From Verrucomicrobiota bacterium (GTDB taxonomy: Bacteria; Verrucomicrobiota; Verrucomicrobiia; Opitutales; Opitutaceae): a stretch of DNA of 64,000 nucleotides. The stretch's first letter is position 1. Each line of letters begins with the position of its first letter. This document shows positions 15,331-23,058 of the stretch, one piece after another. The position numbers were made by a program, and so were the translations under genes. The notes beneath the pieces are model-generated. The model worked only from the letters and a program-made list of their open reading frames with translations, did not search any database and was not told where the DNA came from. Where the stretch lies: the NCBI GenBank assembly GCA_018239675.1, contig JAFEGX010000125.1:1-64000 (forward strand). Reading direction: 5' to 3'.

Positions 15331-16637
15331 TACTCTGCTCCGTCCGAGTTCGACTCGGGTGGCGGTACCGACGGCTTCTTTGGCCGCAGACGGCGTTGGC
15401 GGGCGGGGTCGATGTCCTCGACCTCGGGCTCGGGGATGCGGGTGAAGGCGATGCGGAGCGGGGCGTAGCCCGTGGCACCGTGGGCGCCGCCGAAGTAGAC
15501 GGAGTTTTTTCCGAAGGTCTGGTTGAGGGTGTCAACGGCGCCGAGCAGCCGGGCCCGGGTCGATTCCTGCCGGGCGTCGAACAGGTCGGCCGTGTGCTGG
15601 GCGCCCGGCAGCAGCGAATGCAGCACGACGCCGACCTGTTGCGGCGCCTTCCGCTGGTGCGTGGCCGGGCGGCGCGCCCATAGCTGGTTGAGCGCATGCG
15701 TGAACCGCAGGGTGTCCTGGGTCTCGTTGAAATGCAGGTCCTCGCTCCACTCGGTGCCGTCGCGGTAGCCGACGTGCAGCTGGAGCCCGCCGGCGTAGTA
15801 GCCCTCGTGGCGCAGGCGCATCGCCGCCTTCTGCAGCAGGCGGTGCAGGACGGGCTGCGCGGCCTCGGCGTTGCGGCGCTCGGGCGGCAGTACCTGGCTG
15901 TGGCCGATGGTCCGGTGCCGGGGCGCCTCGCGCTCCTGCACGCCGCCGTGCAGCCAGTCGTGGAACCGTGCGCCTTCCACGCTGCCCCACACGGCCCGGA
16001 GCCGGTCGCGGCTCGCCGCGTAGAGCTTCGCCACGTTGCCGATGCCGGCGGCGCGGAGCCGTTGCTCCATGTTGGGGCCGATGCCGGTGAACTCGGCGAG
16101 CGGGACGTCGAGGATCTTGCCCGGGATGTCACCCTCGTCGAAGAGCACCAGGCCGTCGGGCTTTTTCAGGTCCGACGCGAGCTTCGCGAGGAACCAGTTC
16201 GGCCCGATCCCGATCGAGCACCGCAGGTGCGTCCCGACCTCCCGGTAGATGCGCGTCCGGATCTCCTCGGCGAGCCGGAGGGCCCGGGCCGGCACCGCGA
16301 GGTCGCCGGACAGCTCGCATTCCAGCTCGTCGATCGACTGGACCTTTTTCACCGGCGCGAGCGTCTCGACGACGGCTTTCAGCCGACGGTGGTACTGGAT
16401 GTAGAGCTCGGGCCGCGCCTCGACGACGAGGATGCCGGGCAGCGCGCGGCGGGCCTCGGCGACCCGGACGTTGCGCGCGAGCCCGCGGGCCTTGGCCTCG
16501 AGACTGACGGCGATGGCGCCGGTCGTCTCCGCGAGCACCGGGACCACGATCAGCGGCTGGCCGCGCAGCTCGGGTCGCTCCTGCTGCTCGACGGAGGCGA
16601 AGAACGAGTTGAAGTCGATGGCCAGCGCGCGAAGCAC
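15330..16637 (-). CDS. Y-family DNA polymerase (DinB/UmuC-like)
   Basis: A 435-residue translesion polymerase. The first catalytic motif reads IDFNSFFASVEQQ (Asp8, steric-gate aromatic at Phe13). The second acidic motif is SIDELECELSG in place of the usual SIDEAYLD, keeping Asp-Glu. The helix-hairpin-helix TGIGPNMEQRLRAAGIG is at about 183-199, followed by a little-finger domain. It bypasses damaged template bases. It starts at GTG 16637. No SOS box was recognised, and it has no imuA/imuB neighbours. Assignment to a DinB or UmuC branch is not possible by eye. Confidence 0.88.
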   Translation of the reverse strand: MLRALAIDFNSFFASVEQQERPELRGQPLIVVPVLAETTGAIAVSLEAKARGLARNVRVAEARRALPGILVVEARPELYIQYHRRLKAVVETLAPVKKVQSIDELECELSGDLAVPARALRLAEEIRTRIYREVGTHLRCSIGIGPNWFLAKLASDLKKPDGLVLFDEGDIPGKILDVPLAEFTGIGPNMEQRLRAAGIGNVAKLYAASRDRLRAVWGSVEGARFHDWLHGGVQEREAPRHRTIGHSQVLPPERRNAEAAQPVLHRLLQKAAMRLRHEGYYAGGLQLHVGYRDGTEWSEDLHFNETQDTLRFTHALNQLWARRPATHQRKAPQQVGVVLHSLLPGAQHTADLFDARQESTRARLLGAVDTLNQTFGKNSVYFGGAHGATGYAPLRIAFTRIPEPEVEDIDPARQRRLRPKKPSVPPPESNSDGAE

Positions 16638-16700
16638 CCCTCCATCGTTGGCGGCCAGAAACCGCTGTCAAACGGTCGCCGTTTTGCCCATGGTCCCGCC

Positions 16701-17141
16701 ATGCGCATCGCGGTGATCTCCGACACCCATGACCGCTACCCGGAGGGCTTTCCGGCGCGGCTGCGGGAGGCCGACGAGATCTGGCACCTCGGCGATGTCT
16801 GCGACCCGAGCGTGCTCTGGGAATTCACCGCGCTGGGCCGGCCGCTCACGGTGGTGCGGGGCAATTGTGACGGGCACCCGGGCTGGCCCGAGGCGGCCGA
16901 CCTTGAGCGCGGCGGCGCGCGCTTCCTGCTCACCCACCTCCCGCCGGCCCGCGTGCCGCCGGGTTTCACCGCGGTGCTGCACGGCCACACCCACGTGCCG
17001 CGCGACGAGATGCATGCCGGCGTCCGCTGGCTGAATCCCGGCTGCGTGTCGCGCCCGCGCGGGTCCGAGCCCTCATTTGCATGGTTGACGGTCGAGGCGG
17101 GAAAGGTGACGAGTTGGACCACCGTCCCCCTGTCAACTTGA
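16701..17141 (+). CDS. YfcE/MJ0936-type metallophosphodiesterase
   Basis: A 146-residue calcineurin-like phosphoesterase with the full set of metal-binding motifs: SDTHD (7-11), HLGDVCD, RGNCDG, a lone His in LLTHLPP, and LHGHTHVP. It hydrolyses phosphodiester or phosphomonoester substrates; the natural substrate of this small family is usually unknown. The ATG at 16701 is chosen because the beta-strand and metal motif begin right there. It is divergent from the polymerase gene and 43 bp upstream of the YgjP-like peptidase gene. Confidence 0.88.
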   Translation: MRIAVISDTHDRYPEGFPARLREADEIWHLGDVCDPSVLWEFTALGRPLTVVRGNCDGHPGWPEAADLERGGARFLLTHLPPARVPPGFTAVLHGHTHVPRDEMHAGVRWLNPGCVSRPRGSEPSFAWLTVEAGKVTSWTTVPLST

Positions 17142-17184
17142 GCAAGATTCCCTCCATCTGGTCCTGCCACGGCGGTCGCATCGC

Positions 17185-17922
17185 ATGAGTCAGGAGCAGC
17201 AGGACCTCTTCGGGCTCTTCGAGCCGGCGACCGGGGTGCACAAGTCGCCGCCGACGGCGGACGGCATTGTCTTCGAGCGGAGCCACCGGGCGCGGCACTA
17301 CCGCCTGACGCTGCGCCGCGACGGCACGGCGGTCGCCGTGATTCCGCCGCGCGGGACGCTGCGCGACGCGGAGCGGTTCGTCGCGCAGCACGCCGACTGG
17401 CTCGAGCGTGCGCGGGCGCGGCATGCGCGGCGGCCGCGCAGCGCCGAGGTCTGGACGCTGGGGACGCATGTGCTCTGGCGGGGCGAGATGTGCGAGATCC
17501 GGGCGGCGGTGACCGGGGAGAAGCCGCAGGTCTGCCTGGCGGCCGACGTGTTCCGCGTGCCCGGCTTTGACTGCGACCTTCGCCCGACCCTCGAGGCCCA
17601 CTTCGCGCGGCGCGGCCGGATCGAGCTTCCCGCCCGCACCTGGGAACTCTCGGCGCTGACCGGCGTGGAGGTGAAGCTCGTCACGGTGCGCAACCAGCGC
17701 TCGCGTTGGGGATCGTGCTCGGCCAACGGCACCATCTCGCTCAACTGGCGCCTGGTGCAGACGCCCGACTTCGTGCGCGACTACATCATCTACCACGAGC
17801 TGATGCACCTCCGGGAGATGAACCACTCGGCGCGCTTCTGGGCGCGGGTCGAGGAGGTCTGCCCGGACTGGCGCGAGGCCGAACACTGGATCAAGCGGAA
17901 CGGCAGCCTGCTGGGGCTTTGA
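17185..17922 (+). CDS. YgjP-like (DUF45) metallopeptidase
   Basis: A 245-residue protein of the YgjP-like family. The zinc motif is YHELMHLREMNHSARFW (HExxH followed by a third His), preceded by the conserved NQRSRWGSCSANGTISLNWRL segment. No signal peptide is present, so it is cytoplasmic. Such proteins are often encoded beside type I restriction or as single genes, and the substrate is unknown. It is likely co-transcribed with the phosphoesterase gene upstream. Confidence 0.88.
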   Translation: MSQEQQDLFGLFEPATGVHKSPPTADGIVFERSHRARHYRLTLRRDGTAVAVIPPRGTLRDAERFVAQHADWLERARARHARRPRSAEVWTLGTHVLWRGEMCEIRAAVTGEKPQVCLAADVFRVPGFDCDLRPTLEAHFARRGRIELPARTWELSALTGVEVKLVTVRNQRSRWGSCSANGTISLNWRLVQTPDFVRDYIIYHELMHLREMNHSARFWARVEEVCPDWREAEHWIKRNGSLLGL

Positions 17923-17935
17923 TTGGGGTGGTTGA

Positions 17936-18020
17936 AAGTTGAAGGAAGTCCGTTGAAAGCCGGGCGAACTCCGCCGACGGTCGGCGACGGGGTGCGGTCT
18001 TCCCTTCAACCTTCAACCAA
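17936..18020. repeat. TTGAAGG-type inverted repeat
   Basis: GGTTGAAAGTTGAAGG at 17936-17951 is answered by CCCTTCAACCTTCAACC at 18003-18019, with a GCCGACGGTCGGC palindrome between them. Similar arms occur at 7330/7600 and 19938/20020. Confidence 0.6.
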
Positions 18021-18105
18021 GCGCCTTCCGCGCTCCTGAATGTTCGGGCGGTCGCGCAAAAAACGGAGTCGAGCTTTTCGTCGCGGCCCCTAGTCGTGGG
18101 AACGC

Positions 18106-19653
18106 ATGAGCGAGACCCCAAGCATCATCCCCAATCCTGTTGCGTGCCGCCTTGCCGGCGGGGCGCCTTTCGCCCTCGCGGCTTCTACGGTCGTGGTGGC
18201 CGCCGATCCGGCGCTGCGCCCGACGGCGGCGCACCTCGCGCGGCTGCTCGGCGTGGCCGTGGCCGAGCGGGCACCGGCCGGTCCGGTGGTGACGCTGGCC
18301 GTCGACGCCGGATTGACCGGGAAGCTGACGGCGGAGGGCTACGTGCTCACCGTGGCCGCGGGCGGCGTGACGATCCGCGGCGGCGGGGCGGCGGGCGTGT
18401 TCTATGGGATGCAGTCGTTCCGGCAGCTCCTGCCGCCGGACGTTGAGCGCTTTGGCTGGCGGGCGGCCGGCGGCGCCGCGACGGCGCCGGCGCTGGAGAT
18501 CGAGGATCGTCCGCGCTTCCGGTGGCGCGGTGCGCTGCTCGATGTGAGCCGGCACTTCTCGCCGATCGCAGAGGTGAAAAAATTCATCGACGCGATCGCA
18601 CTGCACAAGCTGAACACCTTCCACTGGCACCTGGTCGATGACCAGGGCTGGCGCATCGAGATCAAGAAATACCCGAAGCTCACGGCCGTGGGCGGCTGGC
18701 GCGAGACCACGACGCGCACCGGCGCGGAGCAGTTGTTTGACGGCGTGCCGCACGGCGGCTACTACACGCAGGACGAGATCCGCGAGGTGGTGGCGTATGC
18801 GGCGGAGCGCCACATCACGGTGATGCCGGAGATCGAGGTGCCGGGCCATAGCTCCGCCGCGCTCGCCGCCTATCCCGAGTTCGGCAACACCGACGCGCCG
18901 GGCTACGCCCCGAAGGTGCAGGCCAAGTGGGCGATCTTTCCCGAGACCTACGCCCCGAAGCCGGAGACCCTGCGTTTCTTGGAGGACGTCTTCGCCGAGG
19001 TGCTCGCGCTCTTCCCGAGCAAGTTCATCCACATCGGCGGCGACGAGGCGATGAAGGACCAGTGGGAGAACTCGCCCACGACGCGGGCCTTCATGAAGGC
19101 GAACGGCCTGAAGGACGGACACGAGATGCAGAGCTGGTTCATCCGCTGGCTCGAGAACCTGCTGGCGAAGCACGGCCGCCGGCTGATCGGCTGGGACGAG
19201 ATCCAGGAGGGCGGGCTCGCGCCGGGCGCCGCAATGATGGCGTGGCGCGACGTGAAGTGGGCGATCGAGGCGGCGCGGCATGGCCACGACGTCGTGATGG
19301 CACCAACCTCGCACACCTACTTCGACTACACCGAGGGTACCGCGGAGGAGGAGGGCGTGCCGATCGGCACGCAGACCACGCTCGAACGCGTGTATTCTTT
19401 CGATCCGCTCCCGGCGGAGTTGGAACCGCAGTTTCATGCGCGGGTGCTCGGCGCGCAGGGCCAGCTGTGGCGCGAGCGCATGCCGAGTCTCCCGGTGGTG
19501 GAGTTCCGCGCGTTCCCGCGCCTCTGCGCACTGTCGGAAGTCGTCTGGTCGCCGGTGGAGCGGAAGGACTTCACGGACTTCCGGCGGCGCCTCGTCTGGC
19601 TGCTTGCACGCCTGGACCGTCTCGGGGTGAACTATCGCCGCCCGCGGGTCTGA
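18106..19653 (+). CDS. GH20 beta-N-acetylhexosaminidase
   Basis: A 515-residue enzyme. An N-terminal GH20b-like domain (about 1-130) precedes the catalytic TIM barrel, starting RFRWRGALLDVSRHF. Signature segments include TFHWHLVDDQGWRIEIKKYP and the catalytic Asp-Glu pair in FIHIGGDEAMKDQW at about residue 308-320. The reaction uses substrate-assisted catalysis to release GlcNAc/GalNAc from chitin, glycans or peptidoglycan fragments. No signal peptide is evident, so it may be cytoplasmic. Confidence 0.94.
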   Translation: MSETPSIIPNPVACRLAGGAPFALAASTVVVAADPALRPTAAHLARLLGVAVAERAPAGPVVTLAVDAGLTGKLTAEGYVLTVAAGGVTIRGGGAAGVFYGMQSFRQLLPPDVERFGWRAAGGAATAPALEIEDRPRFRWRGALLDVSRHFSPIAEVKKFIDAIALHKLNTFHWHLVDDQGWRIEIKKYPKLTAVGGWRETTTRTGAEQLFDGVPHGGYYTQDEIREVVAYAAERHITVMPEIEVPGHSSAALAAYPEFGNTDAPGYAPKVQAKWAIFPETYAPKPETLRFLEDVFAEVLALFPSKFIHIGGDEAMKDQWENSPTTRAFMKANGLKDGHEMQSWFIRWLENLLAKHGRRLIGWDEIQEGGLAPGAAMMAWRDVKWAIEAARHGHDVVMAPTSHTYFDYTEGTAEEEGVPIGTQTTLERVYSFDPLPAELEPQFHARVLGAQGQLWRERMPSLPVVEFRAFPRLCALSEVVWSPVERKDFTDFRRRLVWLLARLDRLGVNYRRPRV

Positions 19654-19715
19654 CCCCAAAATTGGGTAGGGCGCGCGGGACCCGGCGGGGCCTCCGGGGC
19701 GTCTGACGGGCTATC

Positions 19716-19913
19716 GTGCCCAAGTCCCGCGCCAAGACCCCGCATCCGCCCGCCCGTCCCGCGGGCCTGGTCCGGCGCGTGACGCACGGCGCGCTGCTGG
19801 TCATGGGCCTCAAGGCCGCGCAGCTCGCCGCGGAGGAGTCGACAGTGTTCCGCGTGTTCGACCCGAACCTGGTCGACCGGCTCAAGGCGCCGCTGACGCG
19901 TTATCACGACTGA
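19716..19913 (+). CDS. Small hypothetical protein
   Basis: A 65-residue frame from GTG 19716 with a basic N-terminus and the sequence FRVFDPNLVDRLKAPLTRYHD at its end. No family is recognised. It follows the GH20 gene by 62 bp on the same strand. The third-position GC pattern looks coding, but the frame is short, so it may be spurious. Confidence 0.4.
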   Translation: MPKSRAKTPHPPARPAGLVRRVTHGALLVMGLKAAQLAAEESTVFRVFDPNLVDRLKAPLTRYHD

Positions 19914-19937
19914 GCCGGAAGCGACGGCAGGCCGCAG

Positions 19938-20030
19938 TTGAAGGTTGTCGGTTGAAAGTTGAGAAACCGGTCACGAACCCTCTGGGCAAGGTCCGGCTTT
20001 CAGCCGCCGACCTTCAACTTTCATTCGCGC
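19938..20030. repeat. TTGAAGG-type inverted repeat
   Basis: GTTGAAGGTTG...GGTTGAAAGTTGAG at 19938-19963 faces GCCGACCTTCAACTTTC at 20006-20022. It lies between the convergent small ORF and the FKBP gene and could serve as a bidirectional transcript end. Confidence 0.55.
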
Positions 20031-20042
20031 GCCTCGCGCAGA

Positions 20043-20576
20043 TCAGCGGATGTCCAGCAGCTCGACGTCGAACACGAGCGTGGCCCGCGGCGGGATCGCG
20101 GGCGGGCTGCCGGTGACGCCGTAGCCGAGCCAATAGGGAATGATGAGCGTGCGGCGCTCGCCCTTGCGCATGGTGAGGAACGCCTCCTCGAATCCCTGGA
20201 TCGCCATGCCGGAGCCCAGCCGGAAGGTGAACGGCGCGCCGCGCTTGTAGGAACTGTCGACCGGCGAGCCGTCGAGCAGCCGGCCGTCGTACTGGACGAC
20301 GACCTCCTGGCCGATGCGCGGGGTGGAGCTGCCGGTGCCGGCGTCGCGGATCACGTAGAGCAGGCCCGAGTGCAGGCGGTGCGCGTTGCCGAATTTCTCG
20401 CGGATAATGGCCATGTCGGCCTCGCTGAACTGCGGCGCGGACTCCGCCATGGCCTCGCGCATCGCGGCGTTGATCGGGCGGCCCGGATCCTTGCGGGCGA
20501 ATATGCCCGAACGCACGACGAGCGCGAGCGTGAGCAGCACGAGTCCGAGCAGGGCGACGTAAAGCAGGTTGCGCAT
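20043..20576 (-). CDS. FKBP-type peptidyl-prolyl isomerase, membrane-anchored
   Basis: A 177-residue protein. It has an N-terminal hydrophobic segment (about 3-20) without a clear cleavage site, an alpha-helical linker (about 30-65) and a C-terminal FKBP domain from about 85. Domain signatures are VVQYDGRLLDGSPVDSSYKRG, FRLGSGMAIQGFEEAFLTM and LVFDVELLDI. It should catalyse proline isomerisation in the periplasm during protein folding. Confidence 0.9.
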   Translation of the reverse strand: MRNLLYVALLGLVLLTLALVVRSGIFARKDPGRPINAAMREAMAESAPQFSEADMAIIREKFGNAHRLHSGLLYVIRDAGTGSSTPRIGQEVVVQYDGRLLDGSPVDSSYKRGAPFTFRLGSGMAIQGFEEAFLTMRKGERRTLIIPYWLGYGVTGSPPAIPPRATLVFDVELLDIR

Positions 20577-20626
20577 GATGGAACCTCAACCTGCCGCACC
20601 CGCGCCGTTCGCGCAAGCGCCCACCC

Positions 20627-21079
20627 TCACTGTGCCGCCGAGGTGTGGTCGGCGAAGATCCTCCAGCCGGCCGGTGTGCGCCGCACCAGCAGCGTGAATA
20701 GCCCGTGCGGCCGGTCGCCGACGCGGGTCAGTTGCCAGCGGCCGAACACGATCGCGGCGTCGGGGCCGAGTTCGGTCACCACCAGGTCGTGAAACGCCAG
20801 CGTGCCCATGGCCGCACGATCCGGGTAGCGCTTGCGATAGCGTTCGAGGGTCGATCGCCAGCCATAGGTCACGGTGTCGCCCGACGCGAACCGCAGATCG
20901 TCCGTCTGCGCATACGTCTGCATGAAGCCGTCGATGTCGCCGCGGTTCCACGCCGCCGCCTGCGCGTCCAGCAGCGGCAGAATTTCGCCCGCCGCACCGC
21001 GGTCCGCGGCCCGAACGCTGGAAAGCGTTACAAGGAACGCCACGATCCCGATCGCGCGAAACAGGCGGGTGAGCGTCAT
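20627..21079 (-). CDS. Secreted DUF4440/SnoaL-like protein
   Basis: A 150-residue protein with a signal peptide (first about 24 residues, ending SSVRA) and an NTF2-like fold. LDAQAAAWNRGDIDGFMQTYA is the typical first helix of DUF4440/SgcJ-type domains, and GRWQLTRVGDRPHGLFTLLVRRTPAGWRIFADHTS the closing strands. Function is unknown; members bind small ligands or act as stress proteins. The ATG at 21079 was preferred over 21097 because it gives a normal signal peptide. Confidence 0.8.
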   Translation of the reverse strand: MTLTRLFRAIGIVAFLVTLSSVRAADRGAAGEILPLLDAQAAAWNRGDIDGFMQTYAQTDDLRFASGDTVTYGWRSTLERYRKRYPDRAAMGTLAFHDLVVTELGPDAAIVFGRWQLTRVGDRPHGLFTLLVRRTPAGWRIFADHTSAAQ

Positions 21080-21132
21080 GGCCGTGTCAGTCAGCACTGC
21101 CCGCTGCCGGCACCAAGTCGGCCGCGGCCCGC

Positions 21133-21480
21133 TCAGAGACCGTAGGTGATGGTCCGGGCGCCGGCGACGCCCAGTACCGTGATCGGCACGCCCACGACGT
21201 AGGTGGCCGGGTAAACCTCGTTGGCCACGAGATCGAGGCTCTTCACGTAGTTGGTCGTTCCCACCAGGCTGCCCAGCGAAACCGTCGAGCGGCCGTATTC
21301 CATCATGTACTGGTCGGTGGCCGCCGCGAGTTGCCGGGCGTTGCTCATCACCGCCTTGTCCTGCGTGGCACTGCGGATCTTCTGGAACCCAGGAATCGCC
21401 AAGGCGGCCAGCAAGCCGATGATGACCACGACGATCATGATCTCAACGAGCGTGAAGCCTTTGCGGGAACTGGATTTCAT
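21133..21480 (-). CDS. Type IV pilin-like protein (prepilin N-methylation signal)
   Basis: A 115-residue protein. Its N-terminus KGFTLVEIMIVVVIIGLLAALAIPGF is split at the prepilin peptidase site G/FTLVE, with Glu at position 5 of the mature chain. The small C-terminal globular domain is Ser/Thr/Val-rich. It has no pilus or type II secretion genes nearby, so it may be an orphan pilin or pseudopilin such as are common in this phylum. A hairpin at 21486-21503 includes the GAGG ribosome-binding site. Confidence 0.88.
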   Translation of the reverse strand: MKSSSRKGFTLVEIMIVVVIIGLLAALAIPGFQKIRSATQDKAVMSNARQLAAATDQYMMEYGRSTVSLGSLVGTTNYVKSLDLVANEVYPATYVVGVPITVLGVAGARTITYGL

Positions 21481-21485
21481 CAGGC

Positions 21486-21503
21486 AGCCTCGGCAAGGAG
21501 GCT
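21486..21503 (-). promoter_or_regulatory. Hairpin covering the ribosome-binding site of the pilin-like gene
   Basis: On the minus strand AGCCTC-(6 nt)-GAGGCT forms a 6-bp stem, and its GAGG is the Shine-Dalgarno sequence, 7 nt before the ATG at 21480. Another inverted repeat, CGCCAA-TAT-TTGGCG, lies upstream at 21542-21556. The 21481-21725 spacer holds nothing else that I recognise. Confidence 0.4.
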
Positions 21504-21725
21504 TGGGAGACTTACTTTGGGGGAAAAGTGGGAGAAATGCTCGCCAATATTTGGCGGTGGGTAGATTTACGAACTCCGAAAGATAGTTGCTCGGTAACGG
21601 GATGGGGCGCCGGAATGCGAACCAAATCTTGCGCTTAGGGCGATAGATAGGATGAGCGCTTGCCGCGTGCCAAGGGCGAAAAACGGCGGGCTATTGAAAC
21701 CAACTGTCGAAAAGTGCGCCAAAGT

Positions 21726-23054
21726 TTACGGCTTCTTTAAGAGCTCGAGCGCAACCGCCGTCATTGCACTGACGCCGGTCTTGATCGTTGGCTCCGGCAC
21801 CGGGGCGAACCGGCTCGAGTGCAGCGAGGGCAGGGGCACCCCGGTCCGTTCGCTCTCCTCCGCCTTGGCCGGATCAACCGCCCCAAGCCGGTAGAGCACG
21901 ATCGGCACGTGTTCCGCGGTCCGCCCGAACTCGCTGAAATCCTCGCCACCCATCTCCGGATCGATCTTCCGCACCCGGTCCTCGCCGAACCAGTGGGTGA
22001 ACGCGCCGTGCAGGCGGCGCGTCAGCGCGGGGTCGTTGTACGTGGCCATCACGGTGTCGTCGTCGACGATCTTGACCTCCGGCGCCAGCTCGTCGGGCAG
22101 CCCGGCCGCGATCGCCTCGCCGCGGCAGATGCGGCGGATCGCCTCGATCGTGTGCGCCCGGACCTTGTCGGAGTAGGAGCGCAGTGTCAGCTGGAGCTTC
22201 ACCTCGTTGGGAATGACGTTGGCCTTGGTCCCACCATGGATCGAGCCCACGGTCACGACGGCCGGGTCGATCGGCCGGGTCTCGCGGCTGACGATGGTCT
22301 GCAGGGCCAGGACGATGCGGGAGGCGAGCACGATCGGGTCCTTGGTTGCCTGCGGGTAGGCGCCGTGGCCGCCGATGCCGTGGACCGTGATATCCACGGT
22401 GTCGACGTTGCCGAGGACGTAGCCCTCGACGGTGCCGACCGTTCCGGCCGGCAGCGTGGCCGAGTCGTGCAGCGCGACCGCAAAGTCCGGCTTCGGAAAT
22501 TTCTGGTAGAGTCCGGCGGCAAGCAGCGCCCGGGCGCCGCCGCCGCGTTCCTCGGCGTGCTGGCCGACGAACACGAGCGTGCCGGACCAGTGGTCCTTGA
22601 GTCCGCCCAGCATCCGCGCCGTGCCGGTGAAGACCGTCATGTGGATGTCATGCCCGCACGCGTGCATCACGGGCACCTCCCGCCCGCTGAGGTCCTTCAT
22701 GTGGACGGTGCTGGCGTAGGGCAGCCCGGTTTCCTCCTGCACCGGCAGCGCGTCAAGATCCGTGCGGACCAGCAGGGTCGGCCCCGGCCCGTTCCGCAGC
22801 ACGCCGACCAAACCGTAGCCCGCGAATTTCTCCGTGACCGTGAAACCCGCCGCACGGAGCGCCGCGGCCACCTTGGCGGAGGTTTCGGCCTCGAGGTACG
22901 AGAGCTCCGGGTGTTGATGGAGATCGGTGTAGAAGGCCTGCAGCGCGGGATAATCCGCGGCCACGCGACGCTCGACCTCGGGACGGAGGGCGGCGGGATC
23001 GGCGGCGAGCGCGGAGGAGGCGAGCAGGGCGGTGGCCAGCAGGAGGTGCTTCAT
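21726..23054 (-). CDS. M20-family amidohydrolase (secreted)
   Basis: A 442-residue protein with a signal peptide (first 17, ending SSALA). Metal-binding motifs are MHACGHDIHMT, GQHAEERGGGARALL (catalytic Glu-Glu) and MGGEDFSEF. This is the M20D pattern of hippurate hydrolase and N-acyl-amino-acid amidohydrolases. An insertion domain with GIGGHGAYPQATKDPI is present. It hydrolyses an N-acyl or peptide-like amide in the periplasm; the substrate is not predictable. It follows the cyclophilin gene by only 4 bp, so they form an operon. Confidence 0.9.
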   Translation of the reverse strand: MKHLLLATALLASSALAADPAALRPEVERRVAADYPALQAFYTDLHQHPELSYLEAETSAKVAAALRAAGFTVTEKFAGYGLVGVLRNGPGPTLLVRTDLDALPVQEETGLPYASTVHMKDLSGREVPVMHACGHDIHMTVFTGTARMLGGLKDHWSGTLVFVGQHAEERGGGARALLAAGLYQKFPKPDFAVALHDSATLPAGTVGTVEGYVLGNVDTVDITVHGIGGHGAYPQATKDPIVLASRIVLALQTIVSRETRPIDPAVVTVGSIHGGTKANVIPNEVKLQLTLRSYSDKVRAHTIEAIRRICRGEAIAAGLPDELAPEVKIVDDDTVMATYNDPALTRRLHGAFTHWFGEDRVRKIDPEMGGEDFSEFGRTAEHVPIVLYRLGAVDPAKAEESERTGVPLPSLHSSRFAPVPEPTIKTGVSAMTAVALELLKKP

Positions 23055-23058
23055 GGGG

